Shown here piece after piece: positions 1 through 8,845 of a stretch of 64,000 bases of DNA. The notes under the pieces were generated by a model. That model ran no database searches. It was given only the letters and a program-made list of their open reading frames with translations, and was not told the DNA's origin. The stretch lies in the NCBI GenBank assembly GCA_016794785.1, contig JAEUHC010000002.1, forward strand, positions 124,001 through 188,000, given 5' to 3'. Source of the DNA: Opitutaceae bacterium (GTDB lineage: Bacteria > Verrucomicrobiota > Verrucomicrobiia > Opitutales > Opitutaceae). A program made the translations under genes and the position numbers. Every line of letters begins with the position of its first letter. The stretch's first letter is position 1.

Positions 1-1109
1 CGCGCTCCTCCCGGGGTTGAAGGGTCGCGGATCAACTGGAACCAGTAGTTCACCGGCGTGCCCATCGGCTCGACGTCGCCGGTCGGGCCGTGGGCCCAAC
101 GGCGCTTGCCGGTGACAATATCCTTCAGGCCATCGCCATTGAGGTCGGCGAGGGTCAGCGCGTGGGGTTGGGAGAAGGCTACGCCGAACTGCTTCTCCTC
201 CTCGCGTGTGCCCATGATGCGGCGCTCGGTGAACGTGATCGCGCCGTCGGCGGCGCGCTTCTGCTCAAACCACGAGAGGCCCCAGCCGTGGGCGTTCTTG
301 GCGGTGATGATGTCGTTCTTGCCGTCGCCGTTTACATCCATGACGAGGATCTGCGCCCCGCCGCGATCCGTGCTCAGGACGAAGGGGTGCTTTTTCCAGA
401 GTGTGCCGGCGGGCGTGGATTTGGGCGGCTGTTCAAACCAGCCTTCGTTGAGCACGAGATCGTTGAGGCCGTCGCCGTTGATATCGCCGACACCCTCGCC
501 GTGGTAGTAATGGTTGTAGTCGCCCTTTTCCGAGATCGGAATGAAACGCCACGGCTTCTCGGGTGCTGCCCAATCGGGCGCATACCAGCCCCATTGCTTG
601 ATTTTGTCGGTGGCGACAGTGCCGGAGATGGAGAGGATCTCGGGCCGGCCGTCGCCGTCGATGTCGAGGAACTGCGGGGCCTCGCCGAAGACGCGGGGCG
701 AGATCAGGTGCTTCTTCCACGGTGTGCCTGCGGTGGTGACGGCGCCTTTGCCGGGATTGCGATACCAGTAGGCTTCGTGAAACAGCACGCGGCCGAGCAC
801 GATGATGTCCAGCCAGCCGTCGCCATCGAGATCGTGGATGAAGGTGAACATTGAGTTGCTCGGCTTCTCCTCCACGGGCTGCGGCACCATGGGGTAGAAT
901 TCGTGCTTCGTTTTGAACGTTGGCCCGGCATACCAATACGGCCCGGCGACGATATCGACATGCCCGTCGCGATCGATGTCGGCGGCGTTGATGCCGTCGG
1001 CGAGGTATTGGTCGGTCAGCGTGATTTTCTGGAAGGTGATCGGTGCTGAAAAAAGCGGCGCAGCGGCACAGGCGAAACAGACGAAGAAATGAGCCAGAGA
1101 GGATTTCAT
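1..1109 (-). CDS. Exported FG-GAP/VCBS repeat protein, C-terminus cut by window edge
   Basis: The reading frame is open from an ATG (complement of 1107-1109) to the left edge, so the C-terminus is missing. It starts with a signal peptide (MKSSLAHFFVCFACAAAPLFS). At least six calcium-binding-like FG-GAP motifs of the form D-x-(D/N)-G-D-G-x-x-D/E follow, for example DLDGDGWLDII, DINGDGLNDLV and DVNGDGKNDII, which are typical of seven-bladed beta-propellers. Aromatic W/Y-rich stretches (GPYWYAG, GWGLSWFEQ) separate the blades. Such secreted propellers are common beside sulfatases in Planctomycetes and Verrucomicrobia. A role in extracellular glycan binding is inferred. The sulfatase upstream on the same strand is 37 bp away, so cotranscription is likely. 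Confidence 0.88.
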   Translation of the reverse strand, partial: MKSSLAHFFVCFACAAAPLFSAPITFQKITLTDQYLADGINAADIDRDGHVDIVAGPYWYAGPTFKTKHEFYPMVPQPVEEKPSNSMFTFIHDLDGDGWLDIIVLGRVLFHEAYWYRNPGKGAVTTAGTPWKKHLISPRVFGEAPQFLDIDGDGRPEILSISGTVATDKIKQWGWYAPDWAAPEKPWRFIPISEKGDYNHYYHGEGVGDINGDGLNDLVLNEGWFEQPPKSTPAGTLWKKHPFVLSTDRGGAQILVMDVNGDGKNDIITAKNAHGWGLSWFEQKRAADGAITFTERRIMGTREEEKQFGVAFSQPHALTLADLNGDGLKDIVTGKRRWAHGPTGDVEPMGTPVNYWFQLIRDPSTPGGA

Positions 1110-1146
1110 GCGAAGGGATTTGAGCGCGGGAAGCGGGCCGAACAAA

Positions 1147-2547
1147 TCAGTCCACCCCTTTGCCGCCGGCTTTGCGGGCTTTTGCCGGGTCATAGTCGGG
1201 GTTGAGCGCAGGCATCTGCGCGTTGGTCGCCTTACGGTGGGCGGCCAGCATCGAGAGCAGGTTGGCGACGCGCGCGGGATCAGAAGCGGCGAGGTTTTTC
1301 GATTCGGTGGGATCGGTGCGGAGGTTGTAGAGCTCGGGGGCGCGGCCGGTCTTGGCTAGGGTGTGCTCGTAATACTCAACCAGCTTCCAATCGCCCGCGC
1401 GCACGGCGCCGGCAGGGCCGCCGTCACCGGCCGAGTGGTAGTGCGGGTAGTGCCAGTAGATCGCGGAGCGCGCGGGCGGCGGACCGCCGCGCAGATGGGC
1501 GGCGAGGCTGAGGCCATCGACGACGGCATCGGGCGCGGCCGGCTGGCCGGTGAGTTCCAGCAGGGTGGGAAAGAAATCCACCGTGGTCACAGGTGCATCG
1601 CTCACGCGGCCGGCCGAGATGACGCCCGGCCAGCGCATCAGCAGCGGGACGCGGATGCCGCCTTCGTGAAGCTGGGCCTTGCCGCCGCGGTGCGGCGTTT
1701 GCGCGGCGTCCTTCAGCAGGCCGCCGTTGTCGCCGTAAAAAATCACGATCGTGTTTTCGCGGAGGCCGAGGGCGTCGAGCTTGGCGAGCAGGCGGCTCAC
1801 GCTGTCGTCGAGGACTTCCATCATGGCGGCGATGACCGGGCTGTTTTCCGGCCGATCGGACCCGGGGCGGGCGCGGTATTTCGCCACCAGCGCGCGCGGC
1901 GCCATGACGGGTGCGTGGATGGTGTTGTGCGGAAGATAGAGGAAGAACGGCCGGGCGCGATGGCGCTCGATGAATTCCAGAGCGCGCGCGGTGGTGGACT
2001 CGACGCCGTGCGCATCGCTCTCCGGATCGGCGCTGGGCTTGGGTTTGTGCGTGATGAAGACCTCTTGAAAGCCCTGGCGGTCGGGGCCCTCGGCGATGCT
2101 GTCGGTGCCGATGTAAGCGCGGGCCAGGTGCCACTTGCCGAAGAGCGCGGTGGCGTAGCCGCGGGCGGTGAGCTCCTCGGCGAGGGTGATGGCGGAGAGC
2201 GGCAGAAACTTTTGCCAGTCCGGCTGCCGCAGGCGCTCCGCGGGAAATGCCCCGCCCGGAATGAAGTCGGTGATTCGCGTGCGCGCGGGATACTGGCCGG
2301 TCATCAGGGCGGCGCGCGTCGGCGAACAGACCGGGCATGCGGCGTAGGCCGCGTTAAACTTCATGCCGTCGCGCGCGAGCGTGTCGATGTGCGGCGTCTG
2401 GTAGAATCCATTGCCATAGGCACCGACGGGCGGCGTGCCGAGATCGTCAGCGAAGATGAAGATGAAATTGGGCGGCGCGGCCTGAATCGTCGGCACCACT
2501 AATGACAGGGCGACCAGGGCGGACAGGCAGGCTAGGAGGGGGCGCAT
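1147..2547 (-). CDS. Exported type I sulfatase (S1 family)
   Basis: The protein has 466 residues. I chose the ATG that opens a signal peptide (MRPLLACLSALVALSLVVPTIQA); longer frames upstream lack one. The N-terminal metal site contains FADDLG (residues 32-37). The maturation motif C-S-P-T-R starts at Cys74, which an FGE or anSME enzyme would oxidise to formylglycine. GKWHLA and the YGDNGG segment further on fit the alkaline-phosphatase-fold sulfatases. It hydrolyses sulfate esters, probably on polysaccharide sugars in the periplasm or outside the cell; the substrate cannot be read from the sequence. It lies just upstream of the FG-GAP protein on the same strand. Confidence 0.93.
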   Translation of the reverse strand: MRPLLACLSALVALSLVVPTIQAAPPNFIFIFADDLGTPPVGAYGNGFYQTPHIDTLARDGMKFNAAYAACPVCSPTRAALMTGQYPARTRITDFIPGGAFPAERLRQPDWQKFLPLSAITLAEELTARGYATALFGKWHLARAYIGTDSIAEGPDRQGFQEVFITHKPKPSADPESDAHGVESTTARALEFIERHRARPFFLYLPHNTIHAPVMAPRALVAKYRARPGSDRPENSPVIAAMMEVLDDSVSRLLAKLDALGLRENTIVIFYGDNGGLLKDAAQTPHRGGKAQLHEGGIRVPLLMRWPGVISAGRVSDAPVTTVDFFPTLLELTGQPAAPDAVVDGLSLAAHLRGGPPPARSAIYWHYPHYHSAGDGGPAGAVRAGDWKLVEYYEHTLAKTGRAPELYNLRTDPTESKNLAASDPARVANLLSMLAAHRKATNAQMPALNPDYDPAKARKAGGKGVD

Positions 2548-2704
2548 AGGCGAGGGGGTGGGGCAGCAGCGTGGCACGACGGCGGGGATTTGGGAGCCTG
2601 ATGTTTTTCCGGCAAGCCCGCGGTTCGAATCGCGGACCGCAGGCACATGGGGCGGCTGCACGGGCTTTGACTCGGCGGGCGGCGGCGCTAGCGCTCTACG
2701 CACC

Positions 2705-4792
2705 ATGAATTCGCTTCGCCTCATCGTCGCGTTCCTCGTTGTCGCCGCCGTTGCATTCGCGGCCGAAAAACGCCCCATCACCCCGCAGGATCTCTGGGCC
2801 ATCAAGCGCGTCGGCAGCCCGTCGCTTTCGCCGGACGCGAAGGAGGTCGTCTTCACCGTGCAGGAGTGGTCGATCGAGAAAAACAAGAGCACGACCAACC
2901 TCTGGCTCGTCGCCGTCGCCGGGGGCGAGCCGCGTCGACTCACAACTGCGGCCACCTCCGACTCCGCGCCGGCCTGGAGCCCCGACGGCACGCGGATCGC
3001 CTTTCTCTCCAAGCGCGGCGACGACGAGACCAACGCCCTCTACGTCCTCCCGCGCCACGGGGGCGAGGCGGAGAAAATCCTCGAGCTGCCCTACGCGCTC
3101 GCCACGCCCAAGTGGATGCCCGATGGCAAGTCGATCGTCGTCCAGACCAAGGTCATCCCCGAGCTCGTCGGCCAGTGGGCCAAGGCCGACCTCGCCGCGA
3201 TGAAGAAGGAGATCAAGCGCCGCAAGGATTCCAAGATGACCGCCAAGGTCACCGAGAACCGCCAGTATCGCTACTGGGATGCCTGGCTGACCGACAACCT
3301 CGCGAGCCGCCTCCTCCTCGTCGATGTCACCGCCAAGACCTTCCGCGATCTCACGCCCAAGCGGGACTACCTCTTCTCGAATGCCGGCGACGCCGCCTTC
3401 GATATTGCGCCCGACGGCAAGTCGATCGCGCTCGTGATGAACACGACGCGCCCGCCGTTCCGCGATGACAACAACGCCGACATCTACCTCGTCTCCACCG
3501 ACGGCAAAGGCGATCCCCGCAACCTCACGCCCGAGGGCAAGGGCAGTGAATCGGCGCCGGTGTTCGCGCCCGACGGAAAGTCGCTCGCCTTCGCGCGCAC
3601 GCCCACAACGACCGCCGGCGAGAGCCGCCGCGTGTGGCGCCACGATTTTGCCACCGGGAAAAACAGGCCGCTCACTGCGCAGCACGACTGGTCGTTCGAC
3701 GAGATCAAGTTCTCGGCCGACGGCGCGCATCTCTGGCTGACCGCCGAGGAAAAGGGCCTGCTTCCCATCTTCCGCCTCGCGCTCGACGGCTCCGGCCCGC
3801 CGATCCCGATGTTCAAGGAAGGCACCGCGACCGCGATCGATGTCGCCGGTCGCACCGTGGTTTTCCTCAAGGAATCAACCCATCGTCCCGCGGAGCTCTT
3901 CACGCTCAACGGTGACGGCTCCGCCAAGGCCCTCACGCGCTTCAACGAAGCCTTCATGGCTCAGCTCGATCTCGGCAAACAGGAGAGCTACTGGTTCAAG
4001 GGCGCGCAGGGCGCCGACATCCACGGCTGGATCGTCTTCCCGCCCGGCTACGATGCGGACAAAAAATATCCGCTCGTGCAGCTGATGCACGGCGGCCCGC
4101 ACACGATGAACCGCGACGCGTTCAGCTACCGCTGGAACACCCAAGTCTTTGCCGCCACCGGCGCCGTCGTCACCTGGGTGAACCGCCACGGCTCGACTGG
4201 CTTCGGCGAGAAGTTCGCCCAGAGCATCCTCAACGAGTGGGGCGACAAGCCATTCGAGGACATCATGCGCTCGACGGATTTTCTTCTGAAAAAATATCCC
4301 AACCTCGATCCCGATCGCATGGCCGCCGCCGGCGCGAGCTACGGCGGCTACATGGCCGCGTGGGTGCTCGGCCACACCGATCGTTTCAAGGCCATCATCG
4401 ATCACGCCGGCGTGAACAACTCCTACGCGCAATACGGCAGCGACGTGCCCCACGGCTTTCCCAAGGTGATGGGCGGCAAACCGTGGGACAACCTCGAGGG
4501 CATGCAGCGGCAGAACCCGCTGTTCTATGCGAAGAATTTCAAGACCCCCACGCTCGTGATCCACGGCGAGCTCGACTACCGCGTGCCCTACTACCAGGGC
4601 CTCGAGCTCTACGGCATCCTCCAGGCGATGGGCGTGCCCTCCCGCCTCGTCGTCTATCCCAACGAGAACCACTGGATCCTCACCCCGCAGAACGCGATCC
4701 ACTGGCACTGGGAGATGCAGGACTGGCTCGCGCGCCACATCGGCGTGAAGCCCGCGCTGGAGAAACCGAACTTCGACGGCGAGACGCGCTGA
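2705..4792 (+). CDS. S9 family serine peptidase (prolyl oligopeptidase/DPP-IV-like), exported
   Basis: The protein has 695 residues. The start at ATG 2705 gives a clean signal peptide (MNSLRLIVAFLVVAAVAFA). Residues about 25-400 carry PD40/WD40-like propeller repeats (PAWSPDGTRIAF, PVFAPDGKSLAF). The C-terminal alpha/beta-hydrolase domain has the triad Ser545 in GASYGG, Asp624 in GELDYRV and His656 in NENHW, plus the oxyanion-loop MHGGPH. It probably cleaves short peptides in the periplasm. The next gene begins about 30 bp downstream on the same strand. The in-frame extension upstream to 2558 is non-coding in character. Confidence 0.94.
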   Translation: MNSLRLIVAFLVVAAVAFAAEKRPITPQDLWAIKRVGSPSLSPDAKEVVFTVQEWSIEKNKSTTNLWLVAVAGGEPRRLTTAATSDSAPAWSPDGTRIAFLSKRGDDETNALYVLPRHGGEAEKILELPYALATPKWMPDGKSIVVQTKVIPELVGQWAKADLAAMKKEIKRRKDSKMTAKVTENRQYRYWDAWLTDNLASRLLLVDVTAKTFRDLTPKRDYLFSNAGDAAFDIAPDGKSIALVMNTTRPPFRDDNNADIYLVSTDGKGDPRNLTPEGKGSESAPVFAPDGKSLAFARTPTTTAGESRRVWRHDFATGKNRPLTAQHDWSFDEIKFSADGAHLWLTAEEKGLLPIFRLALDGSGPPIPMFKEGTATAIDVAGRTVVFLKESTHRPAELFTLNGDGSAKALTRFNEAFMAQLDLGKQESYWFKGAQGADIHGWIVFPPGYDADKKYPLVQLMHGGPHTMNRDAFSYRWNTQVFAATGAVVTWVNRHGSTGFGEKFAQSILNEWGDKPFEDIMRSTDFLLKKYPNLDPDRMAAAGASYGGYMAAWVLGHTDRFKAIIDHAGVNNSYAQYGSDVPHGFPKVMGGKPWDNLEGMQRQNPLFYAKNFKTPTLVIHGELDYRVPYYQGLELYGILQAMGVPSRLVVYPNENHWILTPQNAIHWHWEMQDWLARHIGVKPALEKPNFDGETR

Positions 4793-4824
4793 CCAAGGAG
4801 GAACGGGCTGCTCTTTTCCTCGCG

Positions 4825-5532
4825 ATGAGCCTCGATCAAGTGATGTCCGCGCTGGCCGCCCTCGGCCGCGAATCGATCAAACGCGTGCTGCTCAAGCACG
4901 GCGCGCGGGAGCCGTTCTTCGGCGTGCGCATCGGCGACATGAAGCCGCTCCAGAAAAAACTGAAGGGTGAGCAGGCCCTCGCGTTGCAGCTCTACGCGAC
5001 CGGCAACAGCGACGCGCAATACGTCGCCGGCCTGATCGCCGACGGCGCGCGGATGACCCGCGCGCAGCTCCAGCGTTGGGCCGACACCGCCGCGTGGAAA
5101 ATGGTGGGCAACTACACGGTGCCGTGGGTCGCCTCCGAGCATCCCGACGGCTTTGCCCTCGCGCGCCAGTGGATCGACGCGAAGCAGGAGAGTATCGTGT
5201 GTTCCGGCTGGGCCACCCTCAGCGCCCTGGCCGCGACCGTGCCCGACGACAAGCTGCCACTGAAGGAATTCGGCGCGTTGCTCGACCGCGTGGCGCGCAC
5301 GCTGCGCGACTCGCCCGACGAGGTGCGCTACCAGATGAACGGATTCGTGATCGCCTGCGGCACCTACATTGCGCCGCTCGGCGACCAGGCGATCGCCACC
5401 GCGCGGAAGCTCGGTCGCGTCGAAGTCGATATGGGCGACACGGAATGCAAGGTGCCCGACGCCGAGAGCTACATCATGAAGAGCCGCCGCGGCGCGCCTG
5501 TCGCGCGGAAGCGGAAAACGGTGCGGTGCTGA
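4825..5532 (+). CDS. DNA alkylation repeat (AlkD-like) protein
   Basis: The protein has 235 residues. Helical-repeat sequence resembling the AlkD/DNA-alkylation-repeat family runs along its length (FGVRIGDMKPLQKKLKGEQ, LALQLYATGNSDAQYVAGL, RYQMNGFVIACGTYI). Family members are HEAT-like glycosylases or DNA-binding proteins for alkylated bases, but many of this short type have no proven activity. The first ATG in frame is 4825. A good Shine-Dalgarno (AAGGAGGAA, 4795-4803) sits unusually far upstream, about 23 nt, and no ATG/GTG/TTG lies nearer to it. The C-terminus is basic (RKRKTVRC). It probably shares a transcript with the peptidase. Confidence 0.8.
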   Translation: MSLDQVMSALAALGRESIKRVLLKHGAREPFFGVRIGDMKPLQKKLKGEQALALQLYATGNSDAQYVAGLIADGARMTRAQLQRWADTAAWKMVGNYTVPWVASEHPDGFALARQWIDAKQESIVCSGWATLSALAATVPDDKLPLKEFGALLDRVARTLRDSPDEVRYQMNGFVIACGTYIAPLGDQAIATARKLGRVEVDMGDTECKVPDAESYIMKSRRGAPVARKRKTVRC

Positions 5533-5599
5533 TTACCAGCCGCCCGGCGGCAATGCCCGGCTTGCCCTCCGGCCCCCGGACACCCGATGGTGGGGGCGC

Positions 5600-6151
5600 G
5601 TGACTTCCGGTGAAAAACTCTGCCTCGCCTGCGGGCTCTGCTGCGATGGCACGCTCTTCGACAACGTCCGCCTCGGCCCGGGCGACGACGCGAAGGAACT
5701 GAAAGCCCTCGGCCTGCCGGTGTCGGTCTCACGTGCCCGGGCGCCGGTCACCTACTTTCGCCAGCCCTGCGCCGCCCTGTGCGCGGATCGCACGTGCCGG
5801 CTCTACGCTGACCGGCCGGGGCAATGCCGCACCTTTGAGTGCGGTGTGTTCAAGGCCGCCCAGGCGGGCCGGATTGCCGCCCCCGCGGCGTTGCGTTTGA
5901 TCAAACAAGCCCGGCGGCAAGCGGACCACATCCGCGGCCTCCTGCGCCAGCTGGGCGACACCGAGGAACACCGTTCGTTGGGCGAGCGCTTCCGCCGCAC
6001 GCAACGGCGCATGGAATCAGGCCGCGCGGACGCGACGGCGGCGGGCACGTTCGCGGAATTGGGTTTGGCGATGCACGCCTTCGGCCTGATGGCGCACGAA
6101 AAATTCCACACGAGGGAGAAACGCGAGGAGCCGCCGGGTCGTGGTGCGTGA
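5600..6151 (+). CDS. YkgJ-type cysteine cluster (Fe-S/zinc) protein
   Basis: The protein has 183 residues with a GTG start; the nearby ATG at 5587 runs into a stop after eight codons. The N-terminus has CLACGLCCDG, then PCAALCADRTCRLYADRPGQCRTFECG, which is the eight-or-more Cys pattern of the YkgJ/UPF0153 family. That family is thought to bind an Fe-S cluster or zinc. The C-terminal half is helical and charged with no recognised domain. The function is unknown. It is 67 bp after the AlkD-like gene on the same strand. Confidence 0.82.
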   Translation: MTSGEKLCLACGLCCDGTLFDNVRLGPGDDAKELKALGLPVSVSRARAPVTYFRQPCAALCADRTCRLYADRPGQCRTFECGVFKAAQAGRIAAPAALRLIKQARRQADHIRGLLRQLGDTEEHRSLGERFRRTQRRMESGRADATAAGTFAELGLAMHAFGLMAHEKFHTREKREEPPGRGA

Positions 6152-6198
6152 GAGCTCGGCTCGAAAGGCAGTAAGACCAACGAGCGTTCGCTTTTTCC

Positions 6199-6274
6199 TG
6201 TCATTGCGAGGAGAGGAGCGACGAAGCAATCCAGCTGGATTGCCGCGGCGCGCGGCGCGCGCCTCGCAATGACA
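6199..6274. repeat. REP-like nested palindrome (TGTCATTGCGAGG ... CCTCGCAATGACA)
   Basis: Perfect 13-bp inverted arms lie at 6199-6211 and 6262-6274. Between them is a second perfect 18-bp palindrome (6226-6243, GCAATCC-AGCT-GGATTGC) and a GCG-rich stretch. It occupies the space between convergent genes (5600-6151 plus, 6344-6784 minus). The form matches short dispersed intergenic palindromes. Confidence 0.8.
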
Positions 6275-6343
6275 AAGGTCTAATAGGAAACGGCTGCTAG
6301 TATAGCCCGCCTGCAGCACAATCCAGCGCGCGCGAGCGCGCAC

Positions 6344-6784
6344 TTATTTCACGGTCACCGTGATCTTCTCGGAAACCCATTCCTTGCCCAACGGGACGTG
6401 CAGGTGATCGCCGAGGACGAGCTGCAGCGTGTGCGTGCCCGGCGTGAGTGTGACCGTGGTCTCCGTCTGTCCGCCGCCAAAATGGATGTGGTTCGCGTCC
6501 GAAGGGATGGGCAGGTTCATCGGCGGCAGGGTGGCGACATCGACGAGCAGGTGGTGATGGCCGGTGTTGGGGAGGTTCACGTTGGCCGGAGCCACGCCGC
6601 GGCCCTTCAGGCCGAAGCGCACGACCAAGGGGCTCGTCACCGTGTCGCCGTTGCGCGGCGTGATGAAATACACGCCCTCCTGGCTGGGCAACGCGGCCGC
6701 CGGCGGCGGCTGCTTCGAGCACGCGCCGAGCAACGCGCTCAAGACGATAAACAGGACAACACCGGGGATTCGCGTGGGGTTCAT
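6344..6784 (-). CDS. DUF4399 lipoprotein
   Basis: The protein has 146 residues. It starts with a lipoprotein signal ending in the lipobox L-L-G-A-C (Cys22). The mature part matches the DUF4399 pattern: VYFITPRNGDTVTSPLVVRFGLKG, then GHHHLLVD, then NHIHFGGGQTETTV and THTLQLVLGDHLHVP. The repeated histidines could bind metal, but the family has no established function. It is likely tethered to the outer or inner membrane facing the periplasm. It is a single gene on the minus strand. Confidence 0.87.
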   Translation of the reverse strand: MNPTRIPGVVLFIVLSALLGACSKQPPPAAALPSQEGVYFITPRNGDTVTSPLVVRFGLKGRGVAPANVNLPNTGHHHLLVDVATLPPMNLPIPSDANHIHFGGGQTETTVTLTPGTHTLQLVLGDHLHVPLGKEWVSEKITVTVK

Positions 6785-6880
6785 GGTCCGTCCTTCATGG
6801 AACGCGAGACCGCCTCATGCAACCACAGACAGGCGGCACTATGCAGCTCTGTTGGAAGCACGGTGCGCGACGAGTGCCGG

Positions 6881-8722
6881 TCAATTTTCGCCCAGCACTT
6901 TTTGCAGACGGGCGCGCAGACCCGAATCGCGAGTGAGTTTGAGCGCCCGGTTCACGTAGTGTTGCGCATCAGCCCGGTGGCCGTGGGCGGCCAGTAGTTC
7001 GGCGAGTTCGGTGGCCAGCTCGGCGTCGTAGGGAAACAACCGCGCGCCGTGCTCGATCGCGGCCAAATGTTCGCGGTCGGGCGGCACGGCGCTGTGCGCC
7101 CAGACTTTCGCGATCTCGCGGTAGATGAGGGAAAGCTGCTGCGGAAGCCGCTGCGCGCGGAACAACGGCGTGAGCAGGGCGGCGACGGCCTCGCGATTGT
7201 AGCGTGGGAGGTCGGCGCCCTTTTGCATCGCATCCGCACGCATTCGCGCCAGCTCAAGATAGGCTCGTGGACGAGGCACCGGCTCCGCGGCGGCGCCCAC
7301 CGCCTCGAGATAGGTGTAGGCGCGGGTTTCGTCGCGCCGTTGCCGCGCCATCAAGCCCAGCGACGCCAGCAACTGCAGGTCGCGTTCGCCGCGGAGATAG
7401 GCGGTGACGAATTCCCGCCGCGCCGGCTCCTCCTGCCCGGTCAATCGAAACGTCTCGCCCTTGATGCGGCCGATTTCGGCGTCGGTCGCGGGGCGAATGA
7501 CTGGTTGCGCGGATGAACCCACAAGCGATTTCCCGTCCGTCGCCTCGATGCGAAGTCCCTTGAAGTTGAGATCGGTCCAGTGGGCGCGGATGCGCAGCGC
7601 CATGGCCCCGTAGTCGAGGCCGAAGCACTCCTTGAAAAAGGCATCGGTGGGCGGCTCCGTGGAGGTCTGCGAGGCGAACTTGATGAATGCGGAGCGGAAT
7701 TTTCCGTTGGCGCCGTAGAGACACAGATGGACGAAGGCCGCGCACTGTTGCCGCCACTGATACCCCGCGAAGGCGCCATCAGGCGCCGTGCCGCCGCGAA
7801 CGGGGGAATCGTAGCCGACGGCAAAAAGCTGCTCCATGCTCAGCAGCGCCATCGCGCGCTCGATCGCATAGACTGTGGCGGGCATGACGCCGGTGCCGTA
7901 TTCCTCGCTGGCCTGCGTGCCACCCCAGCCCGCGCGATTCTGCAGCGCGGTAAGCTCGGGCACGATGTCGGGCGTCACGATGCGCTCCTCGATCTGGCGG
8001 GCAAACAACCGCGGGCTCCCGATCTCGATCCATTTGTCCCCATATTCGATCGCGCCGTAAACGGCCGCCAGGCCCTCGGCGGCCCACGCCGGCAGGCGCG
8101 GCTTCATCTCGCTCAGGGAAAGGAGGACATATTGGCGGGAAAACTCCGCCATCGTGCGGGCTGGCCGGTCCCCGGCCAGCGTGGTTGCCGCCAGCGGCCG
8201 CAACTCGCCGTTGGGGCCCGTGGACAGAACATCCGCACCGGGGACGTTCACAGTCTTATTTTCATAGTCCACGATGATCGAAGCGATTTCCACGTCGCGC
8301 ACGAAGCCGACATTTGTCACGCGCCTGGCCGGGCCGCTCGCATCCCGCATGAAGCGCTCATACTGTCCGCCCTTGCCGCAGAGCACGATCATCACGGGCT
8401 GCTCCGCGCGGATCAGCATGGTCGGGGCGGCCACCTGCAGCATGTTCAGAAACCGCCCGAGATCGCGCGTGAATTCCTTCGTCGTGCCTGCCGAGGCGTT
8501 GGAGAGGATCTCCAGGCCGCCGACCTTCACGTAGTCCCACGACTCGCGCGGCGGCAGCGGTTGCTGCTCGAAGACCCTGAACTCCGGCAAGCGCACAACC
8601 TGCTCGAGCGCTGTTGAGTCAGCGGCGGCGAGGGCGGCGGGCGCGGCGATGGCCAGCAGGGCTGGCCAGCTCAAGATACGAGCGGAGACATTGCGAAGAG
8701 CGGAGCGAACGGGTGGACGCAT
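6881..8722 (-). CDS. Exported DUF1570-like protein with C-terminal TPR-like helices
   Basis: The protein has 613 residues. The start chosen is the ATG giving the signal peptide MRPPVRSALRNVSARILSWPALLAIAAPAALA; an upstream in-frame ATG (8773) adds 17 residues. The middle part (EGLAAVYGAIEYGDKWIEIG, FFKECFGLDYGAMALRIRAHW) resembles metallopeptidase-like DUF1570 proteins, but I see no HExxH motif. The last 200 residues read as paired helices with TPR-like spacing (ALFPYDAELATELAELLAAHGHRADAQ). It is similar in style to uncharacterised Opitutaceae exported proteins. The function is unknown. It is followed on the same strand by the DUF4399 gene. Confidence 0.65.
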   Translation of the reverse strand: MRPPVRSALRNVSARILSWPALLAIAAPAALAAADSTALEQVVRLPEFRVFEQQPLPPRESWDYVKVGGLEILSNASAGTTKEFTRDLGRFLNMLQVAAPTMLIRAEQPVMIVLCGKGGQYERFMRDASGPARRVTNVGFVRDVEIASIIVDYENKTVNVPGADVLSTGPNGELRPLAATTLAGDRPARTMAEFSRQYVLLSLSEMKPRLPAWAAEGLAAVYGAIEYGDKWIEIGSPRLFARQIEERIVTPDIVPELTALQNRAGWGGTQASEEYGTGVMPATVYAIERAMALLSMEQLFAVGYDSPVRGGTAPDGAFAGYQWRQQCAAFVHLCLYGANGKFRSAFIKFASQTSTEPPTDAFFKECFGLDYGAMALRIRAHWTDLNFKGLRIEATDGKSLVGSSAQPVIRPATDAEIGRIKGETFRLTGQEEPARREFVTAYLRGERDLQLLASLGLMARQRRDETRAYTYLEAVGAAAEPVPRPRAYLELARMRADAMQKGADLPRYNREAVAALLTPLFRAQRLPQQLSLIYREIAKVWAHSAVPPDREHLAAIEHGARLFPYDAELATELAELLAAHGHRADAQHYVNRALKLTRDSGLRARLQKVLGEN

Positions 8723-8845
8723 GGGACTCACGGGAAGAGATACGCGCGCCCGGTGGCCGTGATCAATCCGCAACCCACGGGAGCGCGATGGCTTCCGCGC
8801 TACGTTTTCTTCGCGAGCCTCACGCGAACTTTGCCGTGCCTTCGC

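Noticed and set aside
2619..2636. tRNA T-arm-like hairpin CCGCG-GTTCGAAT-CGCGG
   Set aside because: The loop is 8 nt rather than 7, and no acceptor, D or anticodon arms fit around it. Probably chance.
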